Shown: positions 25,968 through 37,680 of the stretch, in pieces
How the letters are laid out: the number at the start of each line of letters is the position of its first letter
Position numbering within the stretch: the first letter of the stretch is position 1
Assembly: GCA_019914995.1 (NCBI GenBank)
Contig: CM034126.1
Coordinates: 3,601,001 to 3,665,000, forward strand
From: Acanthochlamys bracteata
Taxonomy: Eukaryota; Streptophyta; Magnoliopsida; Pandanales; Velloziaceae
DNA: 64,000 nucleotides
Reading direction: 5' to 3'
Notes under the pieces: model-generated
Told to the model about the DNA's origin: nothing
Databases searched by the model: none
The model's input: only the letters and a program-made list of their open reading frames with translations
Position numbers and translations under genes: made by a program

Positions 25968-26840
25968 TCAGTAAGGTGGCCGACCACTAGCTCCTCCTGT
26001 TGCCCAAGCATAAGCCTCAGCAGGCAACTGAACGTTGTTAAGAAGATTAGGCGGCACGCCATGAAGCAGCGAAGGATCGAAAGGTTGCTGCTGATTCTGT
26101 TGCTGATCTTGTGTTTGATCACCCATCCCTGGCGCTGGCATAGCTTCTTCTTCATCCAACGGAAGCCGCTCGTAAGTAGCGTTCGAGAACGAAGCCACCA
26201 TTATTATAACTGGCCCTGAAGCAATCAGCGATCCAACAACGCTTCCCCCAACGATCTGACCTTGACCTCCCGCAAGATAAACTGTTAAACCTGTCGCTGC
26301 AGGCGGAGCTGGTGGAGGAAGAAAAGAACCAGCAAGGGAGAGTATCTCGAACCGCCCGTGAAGAGTCACGACTGCTCCAGGAGATCCCGGCTGGCGAAGA
26401 TTGACATTAGTGACTGTCCCAGTACCGCTCAGAATACAAACACCACGCTGACGTCGACGAGCAAACGTCGCAAGGCTCTCGCTGATATCGCAACCAGCAG
26501 CGACTTCAACAACGTGAGAGCGGAGAACATTGGGGCTGTCGCGGGTGATGATAATAGGGGGTTTCGGTTTGTTCTTGGAACCAGCCGGCCTACCACGTGG
26601 TCGGCGACTTACTTCACCTTCACCGCCGGCACCGCCTTGCTGAGCTGGAACAAGTTCTTTTCCGTCGTTGTCTAGGTTGTTGTTGTCGTCTTGGTGATGA
26701 TCGCGTTTCTGGCCATGAGTGAGACCGCTGGTGCCGCTGTGCTCGTCTTCAGGCTTCGCTTGGTGACGCTGACCGAAGTCTCGAGTTAGGAAAGGTGGTG
26801 GCAGGTGGTGCCCGTGCGCTGATGCTGATATTGGATCCAT
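25968..26840 (-). CDS. AT-hook motif nuclear-localized (AHL) protein, clade A
   Basis: A 290-residue intronless DNA-binding protein. AHLs bind AT-rich minor grooves, form trimers through the PPC domain, and regulate hypocotyl growth, flowering time and vascular boundaries; AHL22-24 are the closest Arabidopsis group I can suggest. One AT-hook with the RPRGRP core sits at residues 80-85, followed by the type-I extension [10 protein letters not shown]. The PPC/DUF296 domain follows at about 100-225 and includes the conserved [18 protein letters not shown] segment at 162-179. The N-terminus is His/Asp/Asn-rich and the C-terminus Gln-rich, ending GRPPY. Single-exon structure and one type-I hook place it in clade A. 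The start is the first ATG, giving the usual MDP beginning. Assignment is very secure; the exact member is inferred. Confidence 0.95.
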   Translation of the reverse strand: MDPISASAHGHHLPPPFLTRDFGQRHQAKPEDEHSGTSGLTHGQKRDHHQDDNNNLDNDGKELVPAQQGGAGGEGEVSRRPRGRPAGSKNKPKPPIIITRDSPNVLRSHVVEVAAGCDISESLATFARRRQRGVCILSGTGTVTNVNLRQPGSPGAVVTLHGRFEILSLAGSFLPPPAPPAATGLTVYLAGGQGQIVGGSVVGSLIASGPVIIMVASFSNATYERLPLDEEEAMPAPGMGDQTQDQQQNQQQPFDPSLLHGVPPNLLNNVQLPAEAYAWATGGASGRPPY

Positions 26841-27159
26841 TGTTTTTCTTCCTCTTCTACTTTGCCTCTATTCTTCAGGAGGTTAGTTAGGAAATGGAAC
26901 AGTACTGAAAAAGAATAGGCGAATTAAGCAGTAGCTGTAGCCCTAGAGAAGTCAAGCTTCGCTTATGGTCCTCCTCATTTTCAGTCGTTGGAATAAAGAA
27001 TAATTAAGCTAGTTAGCAAGGGCTATTGCAAAGCTAAGATGGCCAAGTGCGGTAGTAGTAATTATGATTAGTAGTTGAATGAAACTTGGAGCTGATGCAG
27101 AAGAGGTCTAGCTAGCTACTACTTATGCTTCGATTTCAAGGGCTTTAATAGAAGCTATA

Positions 27160-27169
27160 GTTTATAAAC
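27160..27169 (-). promoter_or_regulatory. Candidate TATA box of the AHL gene
   Basis: The palindromic GTTTATAAAC lies 320 bp upstream of the AHL start codon, which would give a 5' UTR of roughly 290 bases. CT/GA-rich repeats (about 27335-27353, 27478-27490) lie further upstream, a common setting for plant developmental regulators. No transcript evidence is available. Confidence 0.45.
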
Positions 27170-28760
27170 AGAGAAGACCGACGAAATAGGAATCAAGAGA
27201 AATAGAAGAACGAGGGAAGAAGAAGATGGGAATCGTTGGTAACAACTAATGAACCGGTTAGGGTTGGCTAAGATGGTTGTCTCAAGGAAGACCGCATGCG
27301 CTAGGGCGGTGGATGGGCCCCCCAAAAACCCAATTGTCTCTCTCTCTCTCTTCCGTTCTTCCAACGCTCCCCACGTTCTCTTCCTTATACGTAGCTAGCC
27401 TGTTTCTTTGTTTATATTTATATAACAACAAGAGAATGCACTGCACCGGAGAGAAAGAACTCAAAACTCTATAAACAGAGAGAGGGAGAGAAACAGCGTG
27501 CCGTTTGAGCTTGAACTAAATAACACCTTCATCTGCTTCCGTCTCTCTTCCCCAACCAATTAGTTCCACAAAACCCTTTTTCTCTTTCTTCTCCTCCCTA
27601 GCTCTCCGGCATGAGCTGGCTAGCTTGCTCTACATTTTCCCTTTCTCACTAAACAAAAGAACCTTTTACTTCCTAATTATTACATATTCCCCATTCATAC
27701 TATTACGGGACCACTATTTAAACCATAGTATTATAGTTGTTAGTGGTAAACCAACATCACATCTCCCCTATTCCCTCCTCAATTAATGCTCCCCTCGTCT
27801 ATATATATATATTAGTTATTAACTTAAGCATTCATTATTTGAATTGAATAGAAGAAAGGTGTAGACCATCCATGAAAACGTAGGCTTCCGGCTCAACGTT
27901 GCTGTCAACGGACCATAACCAGACTCGCAAATTCGTAACCATCTCTATCAATCCATTCCAATGGCAACTCCCTCAAAGTTACTTTTTTAAATATAGTTTC
28001 TGTATTATGAAAAGCGTTTTCACTTCCATCTATGTACTTAACTTGTTCCTTCTGGTTTCTGTGGTACAATTTTAGACCTAATATCAGTGTGTTGCTATAC
28101 ATATTACTACTACAAGTCCACTGCAGTCTACTGTTGATCACTGAATTGGTGTAGCAGTTTAAAGTCTTGTTGAATTTATGTTTCTAGATTATATGCTGCT
28201 CTAAATACATATTATTATAATATATATTTAAAATTTTAAGAAAACTGTTTAAAATCCTTTTTTTTTTTCTCTTTTAAGTTTTACTTTCATATTACCGAAC
28301 GTGCTCTATAAGTCGGGTAAAAAGTTCAGAAGAGGGTGGTGGACTCGTGGGAAATCGTAAACCTGTGTAGATCAGGCGTTATCTGTCTGATTAGATACAG
28401 AAGCGGGCTCGGATCTCGGAGGACCCAATTATTAAAGAACGTGGCCCAACTCCTTTGTAGGAGTGGGTCAACAACACGCGGCAGAAGGTGAACGGCGCAA
28501 TGGAGGTTTTAGGGCAGTGCGGCTGAAGTGGTCCGGGGAAGAATAGGTTTTCGGTTTTCGGACCCCCAAAAACGAAAACTGGCAGTCACGCGAGAGCTGA
28601 TTGGGCGACTCCTGGCGATCCACGACTCGTGCCGACGCATCTGGTCCGGGCGCACCCTCTCGATCGAATCGATTCTCTAAGGCAACCGTTCGTGACCGCC
28701 CGCTGGTCTCGCTGCATGCCTGCAATGACAATAAGCTACTATGCTTCCATTGTGTCATTA
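27170..28760. other. AHL promoter flank and intergenic DNA
   Basis: No gene is supported. CT-rich runs near 27340 belong to the likely AHL upstream region. From about 28310 to 28750 the sequence is clearly richer in G+C and CpG than its surroundings, without a recognisable protein on either strand; the minus-strand frame at 28468-28800 has no family resemblance. Confidence 0.45.
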
Positions 28761-28988
28761 GGGGGCTGTTTGGATCTGCGTTTAAAAAATTATTTATCAA
28801 TTTTTTTAATTTTTTTTTAATTATATATTTTTTAATATATATTTTTAAAATATATAAAAAATTTATTTAAAAATTTAGAAAGTGTAGAAAAATTTTATGA
28901 AATAAAATTTTTTTATTACATATTTTTTTATTTTTTTTAAAAATAAAAAAAATAAAATTCTATTTTATAAGCACTCCTAAACGCTCCC
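28761..28988. repeat. MITE-like AT-rich element, copy 3
   Basis: The best-preserved member. The left terminus is GGGGGCTGTTTGGATCTGCG and the right terminus, reverse-complemented, is GGGAGCGTTTAGGAGTGCTT. The 228-bp unit has an almost pure A/T interior. Flanking trinucleotides are TTA on the left and TTG on the right, so a 3-bp target duplication is possible but not exact. The GGG...GTTTGG-type termini recall PIF/Harbinger-derived MITEs; that superfamily call is inferred. Confidence 0.65.
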
Positions 28989-31002
28989 TTGAATTTTTTC
29001 CAACATTGACTACTCAGAAATTAAAAAAATATTCAATTAATTAATATTGCGCACCCATTAAATTAGCAAATATAATAAATAGTATATTATCAGAAATCTA
29101 GCAAACCAACAAAAGACAACAAAGGATGTTAGATTTGATGAAAGTAAGACACAAAAATAGTATTGTTTGAAGATTACTGGGGGTGAAGCAATTCAGCTAG
29201 TTTTTCCTACAGTATATTCTTTTGTAAAATTCTTCAAAACTTGAGATACATGTGACTAATAATTTCAGATTGCACCCAACATGTTGGTTTATTCTATGTT
29301 TAAAATGCATTGCAGTTTGAAGGAAGATGCTGGGAGAGGTACGGCAGACGGATGGCGGCAGAGATACATTGCCCAGTAGTGGCAGAGGAACGACGGCATT
29401 CTGCGAAGACATATATTGGCGATCGGAGAGAAAAATGGACAGCTAAAAAAATTGGGAAGTGCTTGATGTCAAAATCAGACCGGAACAAAACTCTTCCATA
29501 TCCAATAACATTCACATTGCTAATAAAAATACAAACACCCAAAGGGAACTTTAAAAGAATAACCAAAGCTAGCTGAACATTCACGTCTTTCTTTGTTTGG
29601 TCATTGAACTTAAGACAAAACGAACCTCGAGATCATACAACTTTAAAACATAGATTTACAAAGACTACATTCATAAAAAATTCCAAAACAGTAACATGCT
29701 GAAAGGGCATATTCTAATAAGCTACTGCTTCAAGTAGAAGCTCTAGCCGCAAATTTTCACAAGCTAACCAACAGAGTTGTCCCCATCATGACTCACAAAA
29801 CTTTTGTACTGAATGTATCTGTACCTACGAGCAAATCACCATATATAATCAGTATATTGCTCATCTACAATAGTTAGACTGCAATGCAGGCTTGCCAGAA
29901 GTTCTAAACTCAACAACATTGACATAAATGACCACACTCATTTTACAAGCGTTTTCCACAGATCTAGCTTTGCAAATATCTTGAGAACATAATGTGACGT
30001 AAAATTCATAGGTACAATAAAACTAATGGTACATGTATGCAATTGGCACTCTGCTAAGAGCAATGCCACTATAGCATGACAATATTGCATATGGGAACAA
30101 CATCAATTGAAATGTCTGAACAAACAATATTAGCAACATCAACAACGGCAACAAATTCATTTCCAATTACAAATATGAGAAATCTAAATCGATTTCTCAA
30201 CTAAACTTCTAAAGACTAAGATGATCTAAAGCTAACCACTTGCACAATATAAATTCTGAACAGCGTATACCAGAGCAACATGTATATATAAAAGGCTGAC
30301 TAAGAACTAGGAAATTTTGGCTCATAGACAATTAATTGGCGTACGCAAAGCACATTTTAAAAACTGGCAGGAGGAAACTTAGAGAACACAATCACTTAGC
30401 ATATAGCATCACATGTTGCTTTCTATTTCATGTAAGTCCCAACGAAATACCAAAGCAAGAATATTCATTCCTTAAGAAAACAATGATGTAAACCATAACT
30501 GGTATTATTTGTAAAACCTTACCATTACTCCAGATTATCACAGAAACAGCAGATTATTAACACCTACTCTCTATAACATCATATAAACATATATAGGATA
30601 ACTCTCGATTTCCTTGTCACTTACAGGTAATCTTTCAGAAACAGCAGATTGTGCACGTCTCAAACTTCCAGTAACGAATTATAGAAAAGATCCCATAAAA
30701 TGTCAGATAGACATCCTAATGCAGATGAATTCCACAGAGCTTCTATATATTGACAATTCCTAAATTTGCTCCATAAGGGATTAAGGGGAACCTAAAATCG
30801 GTAAACCACAAGCAAGCAAAATAAATGACAAAATGTGATACTGTAAAATACAATAGAAGGAGCATAACAATAATATCTATAAATAGCAAAATATTCATTA
30901 GATTTGATTCATTTAGCTACAGGCAGCTTAACAGCTCGAGAAAAACACACAAACATCTTGAAAAATCTACCTTTGCATGTTCGTAGAGAGCGTTTCCCTT
31001 AC
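28989..31002. other. Intergenic region, or introns/UTR of the candidate gene at 31 kb
   Basis: About 2 kb of unremarkable sequence with no open frame I recognise. Short frames on both strands at 29197-29584 overlap each other and look random. It could hold the 3' part of the minus-strand candidate gene at 31003-31573, but no exon was identified. Confidence 0.4.
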
Positions 31003-31573
31003 CTAATACAGCAGAACGAACGCCACCTGCAGTCCAACGCACACGCCACCAACCATGTCCAACACCAAGTGCCTAGCAAGCAAAACCTGACAAGGCATGG
31101 TCAACGTAGAACTTGTTTTGAACGAGGCCGAAGAAGTACAAGAGCAGAGCAGCATTGTAATTAACTTCCGCCGTGAAGGCTGGGGAAGGACCGGCGATCT
31201 TCTTCAAACCTTTCCTCATCATCAGAGACGTTGTAATCCGGCCTACGGCGGCTGATGGAAAACTGCTTTAGGGAGGTCGAGGAGCATGTGATAGCTAGAG
31301 AATTAGCCTGGCGAGAATGAGGAAAAAGAAACCGGAAGGAATATTGATCGATAAAAGCCAGAAGAGATAGTCCCATAAATCACAGCTTCCGGTGAACTCA
31401 TGGAACTTGAATACTAGTTGGGGAATAAAGTGGGCGGTGTAGCGGCGGAGACGGTGGGAAAGAGCAACATCATTGCTGTGTGTTTGCCTGTGAAGTGGCG
31501 ATTGAAGGCGTGGTTTTAGGGTTTTGGACAAGTTGGACGAGAGAAGATTTAAGTCCAATTCGATTGGGCCCAT
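31003..31573 (-). other. Candidate gene or gene remnant of unknown family
   Basis: GC-richer than its flanks and protein-like in composition on the minus strand. From an ATG at 31217-31219 a frame runs AEVNYNAALLLYFFGLVQNK and on to a TAG at 31073-31075, giving 48 residues with a hydrophobic segment. The same frame then stays open (GVGHGWWRVRWTAGGVRSAV) to a good donor, GTATTAG/GTAAGGG, at 31003. The single TAG therefore looks like a nonsense change in an exon. A second frame upstream (31161-31376) has an Arg/Ser-rich, transit-peptide-like look, and a third opens at 31573. I recognise no family and found no downstream exon. Confidence 0.3.
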
Positions 31574-32092
31574 TTATTTCTCTTTCCCTAGGCTCAGATA
31601 TGTATTTATTTGGGCCAAATATGAGGTCTTGGTCCAAGGTATAACAAGCTCTTTTAGAACTTTCTGAAGATAAGGTTCAGACTTCTTCAAAAGTTTGAAC
31701 TTTGAAGAGATACTTCTATTCTTCGAACGATTTTTACTTGTAATAATTTAAAAAGTAATTTTTTTTGAAATAAAAAACATTAGTGAGTGAGAGATAAATC
31801 TATAAAATAAATTTAAATAATATAAAAACAATTACTAAAAAACTTTGTAGAAGAAAAAATTACTTTTAGGATGATGTAATCACAACTTGTTACTTCTTTG
31901 GCTACAAATCTAATTGCCATGTACTATTTTATTATTTTTATAACTCAATTGTTTTACTAAAAATTATTTTTTAATTTAATTTTAACTGCATAAAAATATA
32001 AAAATTAATTTTTAATCTATTTTTTATATAAAAAATATATAAAACTAAACTTATTTTTTAATGATAGGAACTCTTTTTTTTTAAAAAATAAA
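31574..32092. other. AT-rich intergenic spacer
   Basis: AT-rich DNA between the candidate gene and the MITE-like element; nothing recognisable. Confidence 0.5.
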
Positions 32093-32299
32093 GGAAGCGT
32101 TCAGGAGTGTTTATAAAATAAATTTTTTTAAAAAAAATAAATTTTATTTTATTTATTTCTAAAAAAATAATAAAAATATATAATAAAAAAATTTTACTAA
32201 ATAAACTTTTTTTACATTTTTTAAATAATTTTTTTTAAAATATTTATAAAAAATATATTTAAAAAAAAAGTGTTTAGAAAATGCAATTCTAAACGCACC
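32093..32299. repeat. MITE-like AT-rich element, copy 4
   Basis: The left end is GGAAGCGTTCAGGAGTGTTT and the right end, reverse-complemented, is GGTGCGTTTAGAATTGCATT. The 207-bp unit has an almost pure A/T interior. The left end closely resembles the right terminus of copy 3 (GCGTTTAGGAGTGCTTATAAAAT), supporting common descent. Confidence 0.65.
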
Positions 32300-32719
32300 A
32301 TTTTCTAATTGTCTGAGATGTTACAAAAGCTAGGTACTAGCTTACAAAATTCTAGTAATTTTTATCCAACCGTGCAACAGTTCAACACTTCTAAGCAGTT
32401 AGTTGCGACGATTTTCTAACCAATTTGAAGTAGCAGTTCTGAAAGGTTCTCACATTTTATTTCTCAAAGAAGAAGTCAACAGTTTATAAATTATTTACAA
32501 GTTGGCTCATGCAATGACTTACATTTGCAAGTAAAAAACTACCAAGAGCCAGAAAATGAAAGAAGCCTATGTAGCCAACGCACAGAAATAACCACCACCA
32601 AATTTATTTTGTTTATCTTCCCGCATGCATGATATCTAGAAAATTGTTATTGTATTAAACACACTGCGTTCATTATAGGTGTGAAAGTTGCATCTAACCA
32701 ATGGCACCTTTACTTCCAC

Positions 32720-33395
32720 GAGATTAACTTTTGTTAGTTAAACAACTGATTTGTTGATTATCTCGAAGATTTTATAGTATCATATCGCCAAATTAAAATA
32801 ATTGATCAATTATCTAATAATTATTAATTTTTATATATAAGTATATATTTATTTCAATACTTAATTAATATGAAACTGCTAAGGAATACGAATTATTAAT
32901 AATACTAAGCAAAAATTCATTTGGCTCAAAATCAAATGAGTTGTTTGTTTAATTTTAAATTGGCTAGTACATTTTTTACTTGAATATCATTTATATGCTC
33001 CTCTATTATTAATCCGAATCTAGATCAATTTGGAGGCCAAATATTTTTCTCTTTTAGCAACACAACGGGTGATTCTACTCTATCGAACTTTGATATTAAT
33101 TATAAGATTTGATTCTAAACTAAAACGAACGACCAATCACTTAAATATTAATATTTTTTACGTATAAATATATATATTTTTTAGCACTCACATAATATGA
33201 GACTATTAAATGATATGATTATTAAACCTAACAAATTAGAATCTATTTTATTTAATCTGAAACGAGATATTAGCCCACTTTAAATTGACTAGCCGCTTTT
33301 TATTTGGATACTATTTCTAAACTTTCGATATTAATTCAGACTAAATTAATTTGGAGCCCGATAGATTTTCACTCACGTAAATAAAACAAAAAAAA
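32720..33395. repeat. Diverged tandem pair, about 326-bp period
   Basis: Two adjacent segments share a common order of blocks: TTAAATTGRCTAG, TTGRATAYYATTT, ATTAATYC, ATCAATTTGGAG or its variant, then TTTTC near the end. The first block starts near 32954 in copy one and 33280 in copy two. Identity is moderate. No coding content was seen; this may be a remnant of an older dispersed repeat. Confidence 0.55.
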
Positions 33396-34295
33396 AAAGA
33401 AGGAGAAAATGGATTCTAATTTGAAGCGAATGATAAAAAGTTAACGCTCATAGAGTACTAGTGGAACATTTTTACAACTGCTGAACGAAATACTACTAAT
33501 GCTAGTGCTTCATTTCGTTTACAAATTTCAGTTATCAGTTGACTTCTATTAAGTCAGCACTACAATACACTCTTTATCTTCATATTCAGTGAAGAGCATT
33601 CTAAAAGCACTTTCATTTAGGAATTGTTTACTTCACTGTAAGTAATTCAAAAAATTTTACTCATGAAAAATTTACTTTGAATAGTTTTCTATTTTATAAA
33701 GTTACTTAACGACTCAATCTTTTACTTACTTTTCAAAAATTTATTTTAAAATTTTATTCTAAAGCAAGTAATACTTTAGGATGTATTCAGTATAAAAAGT
33801 CACTTCTAAAAGAAAATTTTGAGAAAAATAAATTTAAAAAATAAGTTATAATGAATATATTAATATAAAAAATATAAGAAATTAACTGAAATTTCAGTTG
33901 CAAAAGAAAACACATTTGTTTACTTATCAATGCTGAAAACTTCCTTTGTTTTGAAGTAAAAAGCTACTTTCACTGTAAGAATTTGTGTACGAAACATATA
34001 CACATATCAGGAAAAAATCAGCAAATTAAGAACGACATTGGTGTAAAAGATTTGTATCTTGTTATAGTATACAACAAAACAAACACTCTACAAGACTGTG
34101 TCTGTTCATCAATTCTCTTGGTTCCAATTTTGATGGCCAACAATTTATTGCTTCAGTCGTTCTATTAAGGCGTGGAGAGTGTTGTTTTTTTTTTTTTTTG
34201 ACAACTGCAGTTTGTTTTTGCTGTCTGTAAATTAACAAAACCCAAGACCAAACTTCGCTTCAATTTTCACTATTAACTACCGCAGTTGCAGGAGA
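33396..34295. other. Intergenic, 3' flank of the DUF668 gene
   Basis: AT-rich with no supported gene. A poly-T run lies near 34187-34199. The part nearest 34295 is probably the 3' UTR of the minus-strand DUF668 gene. Confidence 0.45.
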
Positions 34296-35729
34296 TCAGG
34301 TACTATTGAGTTGGATGCGATTGATTTCTACCTGCTGTTGTTGTCGTTGTTGAGCAGCCGCAGTGGCAGGCACCTCTCTCTCAAACCTCCACAAGTAATT
34401 CAATCCAACTAGCAGCTCTGTAATAGCATCCTCAACTTTGTCTCTATCAGCAAACACAAGCGTTTGAACCAACAATACATTCCCCGTCGCCGCAGTCCTC
34501 CGTCGCCGCTGATCGAAGCTTCTTTCTGCTTGCCACCGTATAGTGTTGTGCGCTAACGGGCCTAACCATCCAACTATACATCCTACCGCCGTTTTCCACT
34601 CCGCAGCCAGCACAACATCCATCGACGGCGGTGTGCGCACTACTCTTTTCAGTCTTTCTCTTAATCGCTCTTTCGCGGTTGCCGGAAGCATTGTATACAA
34701 ATCGTCACGTGCATTGGATCCTACCGCTCCTGGTGTTCGAACCATTTTTTCAAGAATTATCACGACGTTAGTGTACTGCAGTGCTAGCGCCGCCGCTCCG
34801 AGAGTTGAACTTGGCGGGATAAGAATTAGCTTGCTCATCTCCAACACACCGCATCGTTTCTCTTGTTTATTTGTTGATTCAATTTCTAGAGGCCCAGATG
34901 AGAACCTTTGCTGCTGCTGCGGTGAAGGGTAGACAGCGGCAGAGAACGAAACGCTACGCGGCAACGGCGGCGAAGGAGGATGATCAGTACCAAGATTGAA
35001 AACTTGTTTCAGTCGAGAAAGGGTAGTGAAGCAAGCGCGCGCAAGCAGAAGCGCAGCGGCGTCGAAGCTGCAGTTCCACAACGATGATTGTTTCAGAATG
35101 TGAACTCGGCGTTTGCGCCACAAAACCTTCTGCTGAGCTTCTTCTGCGGTTGAAAGCTTGCCTGCGGCGACTAACCTCCGCAGGCTTTGCTCTGCTTCTG
35201 CTAATTGTTCCATCTCATTATACAAAGCCGCCGTCTCCGTTATGTACTTCTTCATTCGCTTAAGTACTTTTACTTCCATGTCCTTCCAACTCAAAACCCA
35301 CCGGCGTGAATCACTTGCGCTTCTTGCAAACTCTTTAAAACTCTCATGGGAATCTCTAAGCCCTTGATCAACGCAGCGAGGGGCAACAACTGCAGCTATA
35401 GATTCAGCAGTGGTACGGATAGTGTCAGCAAGCTCTGCGCAAGCGAGAGCAAGAAGAAAGGTTTCATCATCGGAGACAACTTTGCGGACGCCTTCGAGCA
35501 TGATAGAGTCGTCACGTAGTCGAGCAATACGGTCGTCGGAGAGCGAGCGCCAGAGATGAATGAGCTTCGACATGAGAGCAGCTATCTCAAAGGCAAGGAT
35601 ACCTACGACAGATTTCTTCCTCCTGCATGGCACGACGGCGTCCGACACAAGACTGGAAACCGCCGATCGCACTTTTACCAACCATGCCATGATTGAACTT
35701 TTTCTTCTTCTTCTTCTCGGTGGATCCAC
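34296..35729 (-). CDS. DUF3475/DUF668 protein (PSK SIMULATOR family)
   Basis: A 477-residue intronless protein of the plant family that includes PSI1-PSI3 (promoters of growth linked to phytosulfokine and brassinosteroid signalling) and related DUF668 proteins. DUF3475 is at about residues 43-99 (GILAFEIAALMSKLIHLWRS ... ALACAEL). A helical linker with a Tyr/Met/Glu-rich LYNEMEQLAEAEQSLRRL segment follows at about 169-186. DUF668 is at about 309-397 (LGAAALALQYTNVVIILEKM ... WKTAVGCIVGWLGPLAHNTIRWQ). A low-complexity Gln tail ends the protein. Many family members start MALE/MAWL; here a second in-frame Met at residue 14 (35688-35690, MAWLVKVRSAV) may be the true start, because the first 13 residues are an Arg/Lys run from an AAG-repeat tract. 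There is no N-terminal Gly for myristoylation, unlike PSI1. It lies head-to-tail downstream of CPSF160. Family call is secure; biological role is inferred. Confidence 0.93.
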   Translation of the reverse strand: MDPPRRRRRKSSIMAWLVKVRSAVSSLVSDAVVPCRRKKSVVGILAFEIAALMSKLIHLWRSLSDDRIARLRDDSIMLEGVRKVVSDDETFLLALACAELADTIRTTAESIAAVVAPRCVDQGLRDSHESFKEFARSASDSRRWVLSWKDMEVKVLKRMKKYITETAALYNEMEQLAEAEQSLRRLVAAGKLSTAEEAQQKVLWRKRRVHILKQSSLWNCSFDAAALLLARACFTTLSRLKQVFNLGTDHPPSPPLPRSVSFSAAVYPSPQQQQRFSSGPLEIESTNKQEKRCGVLEMSKLILIPPSSTLGAAALALQYTNVVIILEKMVRTPGAVGSNARDDLYTMLPATAKERLRERLKRVVRTPPSMDVVLAAEWKTAVGCIVGWLGPLAHNTIRWQAERSFDQRRRRTAATGNVLLVQTLVFADRDKVEDAITELLVGLNYLWRFEREVPATAAAQQRQQQQVEINRIQLNST

Positions 35730-35923
35730 GGATTAAAGGGGAAAGAGAGATGAGGAGAGGAATAATTAGCAACGGGGAAATACAAAAGAATGACAGTGGT
35801 AGGGAAGTAGGAGTGAAGCTCGTGCGGTGTTGTGGAAAGCTTAGCTAGCTTCTACATCACAAAAAAGATTATTGTGTTCTTTGTGCGGCATGTGAGTGAA
35901 CTCAACCAATATATGCATCCATC

Positions 35924-35932
35924 TATTTTATA
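35924..35932 (-). promoter_or_regulatory. Candidate TATA box of the DUF668 gene
   Basis: Reads TATAAAATA on the minus strand, about 195 bp upstream of the annotated ATG. It is a plausible core promoter element, with no transcript evidence. Confidence 0.4.
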
Positions 35933-37439
35933 ATAATACAAGATGGATAAGTAATCTATGATATAATAACACAAAACATATTATACAATACAAGGTGGAA
36001 ATATAAAGATTATGACTTTTTTTGAAAAGGAATAAGTGAAACGAAGAAGCAGGAGAGAATGGAGATTTTGTTGAGCTGTTGAAGATGAAAGCTCAAGTGA
36101 GCTCATTGATTGATTAGTATGCGCTTGCAAAGTTGTGGAAGATTCTTTACTTTTTCAATTGAGGATTTTGTTTTGGATGGACAATGGATGTCCGCCAGTA
36201 TCGACTGATCCAGCTAAGTAAATGCACAAATAGTTATTATATGAAACGGGTTTATAAATCCTAAACTCATGTATCTCAAAGAGTTTGATAACAACAAAAC
36301 ATTCTTTTTGACTTGAGTTCTCAACTCTTATATTACATGGTTTCTCATGTTATACAAAGCAAAATCTAAAGCAATTGATGCAAGTAGGAATGGGACAAAA
36401 GTATTAGACCTAAGGAGATTGTTCATGAAAATAGTTATTATAGATATATAATACATTTATCAAATGGTCTGAGGCATTGGATTTAAGCACTAGTGTGAAT
36501 ACCAACAACTTCGTGGATTCCTGAATAAGCTTTTAACTTGTATGCATAGTCAAAATCACAGAATAGGACACACCCTAGTGCAAACACCACGGTGTTAAGC
36601 AACTAGAAACTTGAGCAACATCTTGCCGGAACGATCTAGTCACAAATGACAATCAAAAGTTGGTGAATGCATTCGCCTCACCTTAAAAGTGGAGCGAGGC
36701 TGCTCACCCGACAGTGAAAAGGGTCTTCCATTTGCTGTGAGATTGAAGAAAGTAAGCTGACTAGGGACGAAAACAACGGGGTTCTTTGTGCACCTACCAC
36801 AAATAAAAGGAGAATTTTCTTCTTAGAAAACAAACCACAAATAGGACAACATAGAAACAACAATACTGAAAACGGATAGAATTTATCCTACAAGATATTT
36901 ACCTGTAAATAATACCAAGATAAATGTATACTACCAAGAAGACTCTTTCACAAGTTTCGAAAGGACATAAGATATGAACCAATACCCTAGAGAACAGTAA
37001 ATTGTAAGACTCACCAAAATAACAAGTTCATGCAGTTTTAAGAAAATCCTTGCCTCCAGTAACCAGCAACAAGAACATGAGTACATAAGGTCACAAAGAG
37101 CCTTCGCTTAAATGCCATGAATTTTTACGGTCTGTAGTTGATCTGTTCTCGGTTGTAATCAAACGGTCAGGTGAGTGATGTTCTAGGGAACACAATCGCT
37201 ATTTTACCAAATAGCTTGACACTTGTTATTTGTTGGCATACCTACAGAGTGGAATTTAATGCACTGCCCAATTTCTGTAATGAAGAATAGACCTTGATTC
37301 TACTATTAAAACATGACTACTACATTACCCAGTTAGTGTAAATCAAGCAGTTTTACCCCAAGCAAAAACCACAATCCTTTGCCAGCCCCAGTCAATATGA
37401 GCGCCAAGGATCTTTCCCTCTTAGCTAAGGTCAATAATT
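35933..37439. other. Intergenic region between the DUF668 gene and CPSF160
   Basis: About 1.5 kb with no recognisable coding sequence; short open frames only. Confidence 0.5.
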
Positions 37440-37680
37440 AGGCATCATTTAGCAGTGCATTTGAAGAGCATTTTATTTTAATTTTTCATTTCACATTTCT
37501 TAATAAATTTCTATAACATTCTACAAATTTTATTTAAAAATAAAAAAATTATATATTATATATTATAAATTTTGGTGTTACTTATTTTTTATTCTTGTAA
37601 ATAATACTTGCTTTTAAAATATCTCTATCTTTTATTTTAGAAAATATTTTTTTTCAAAAACAATACCAAACACTCTTATT
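37440..37680. repeat. MITE-like AT-rich element, copy 5
   Basis: An A/T-rich block starting GCATCATTTAGCAGTGCATTT; its right end, reverse-complemented, reads AATAAGAGTGTTTGGTATTG. It has the same size and plan as the other copies but is more diverged. It lies about 0.5 kb downstream of the CPSF160 stop codon. Confidence 0.45.
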
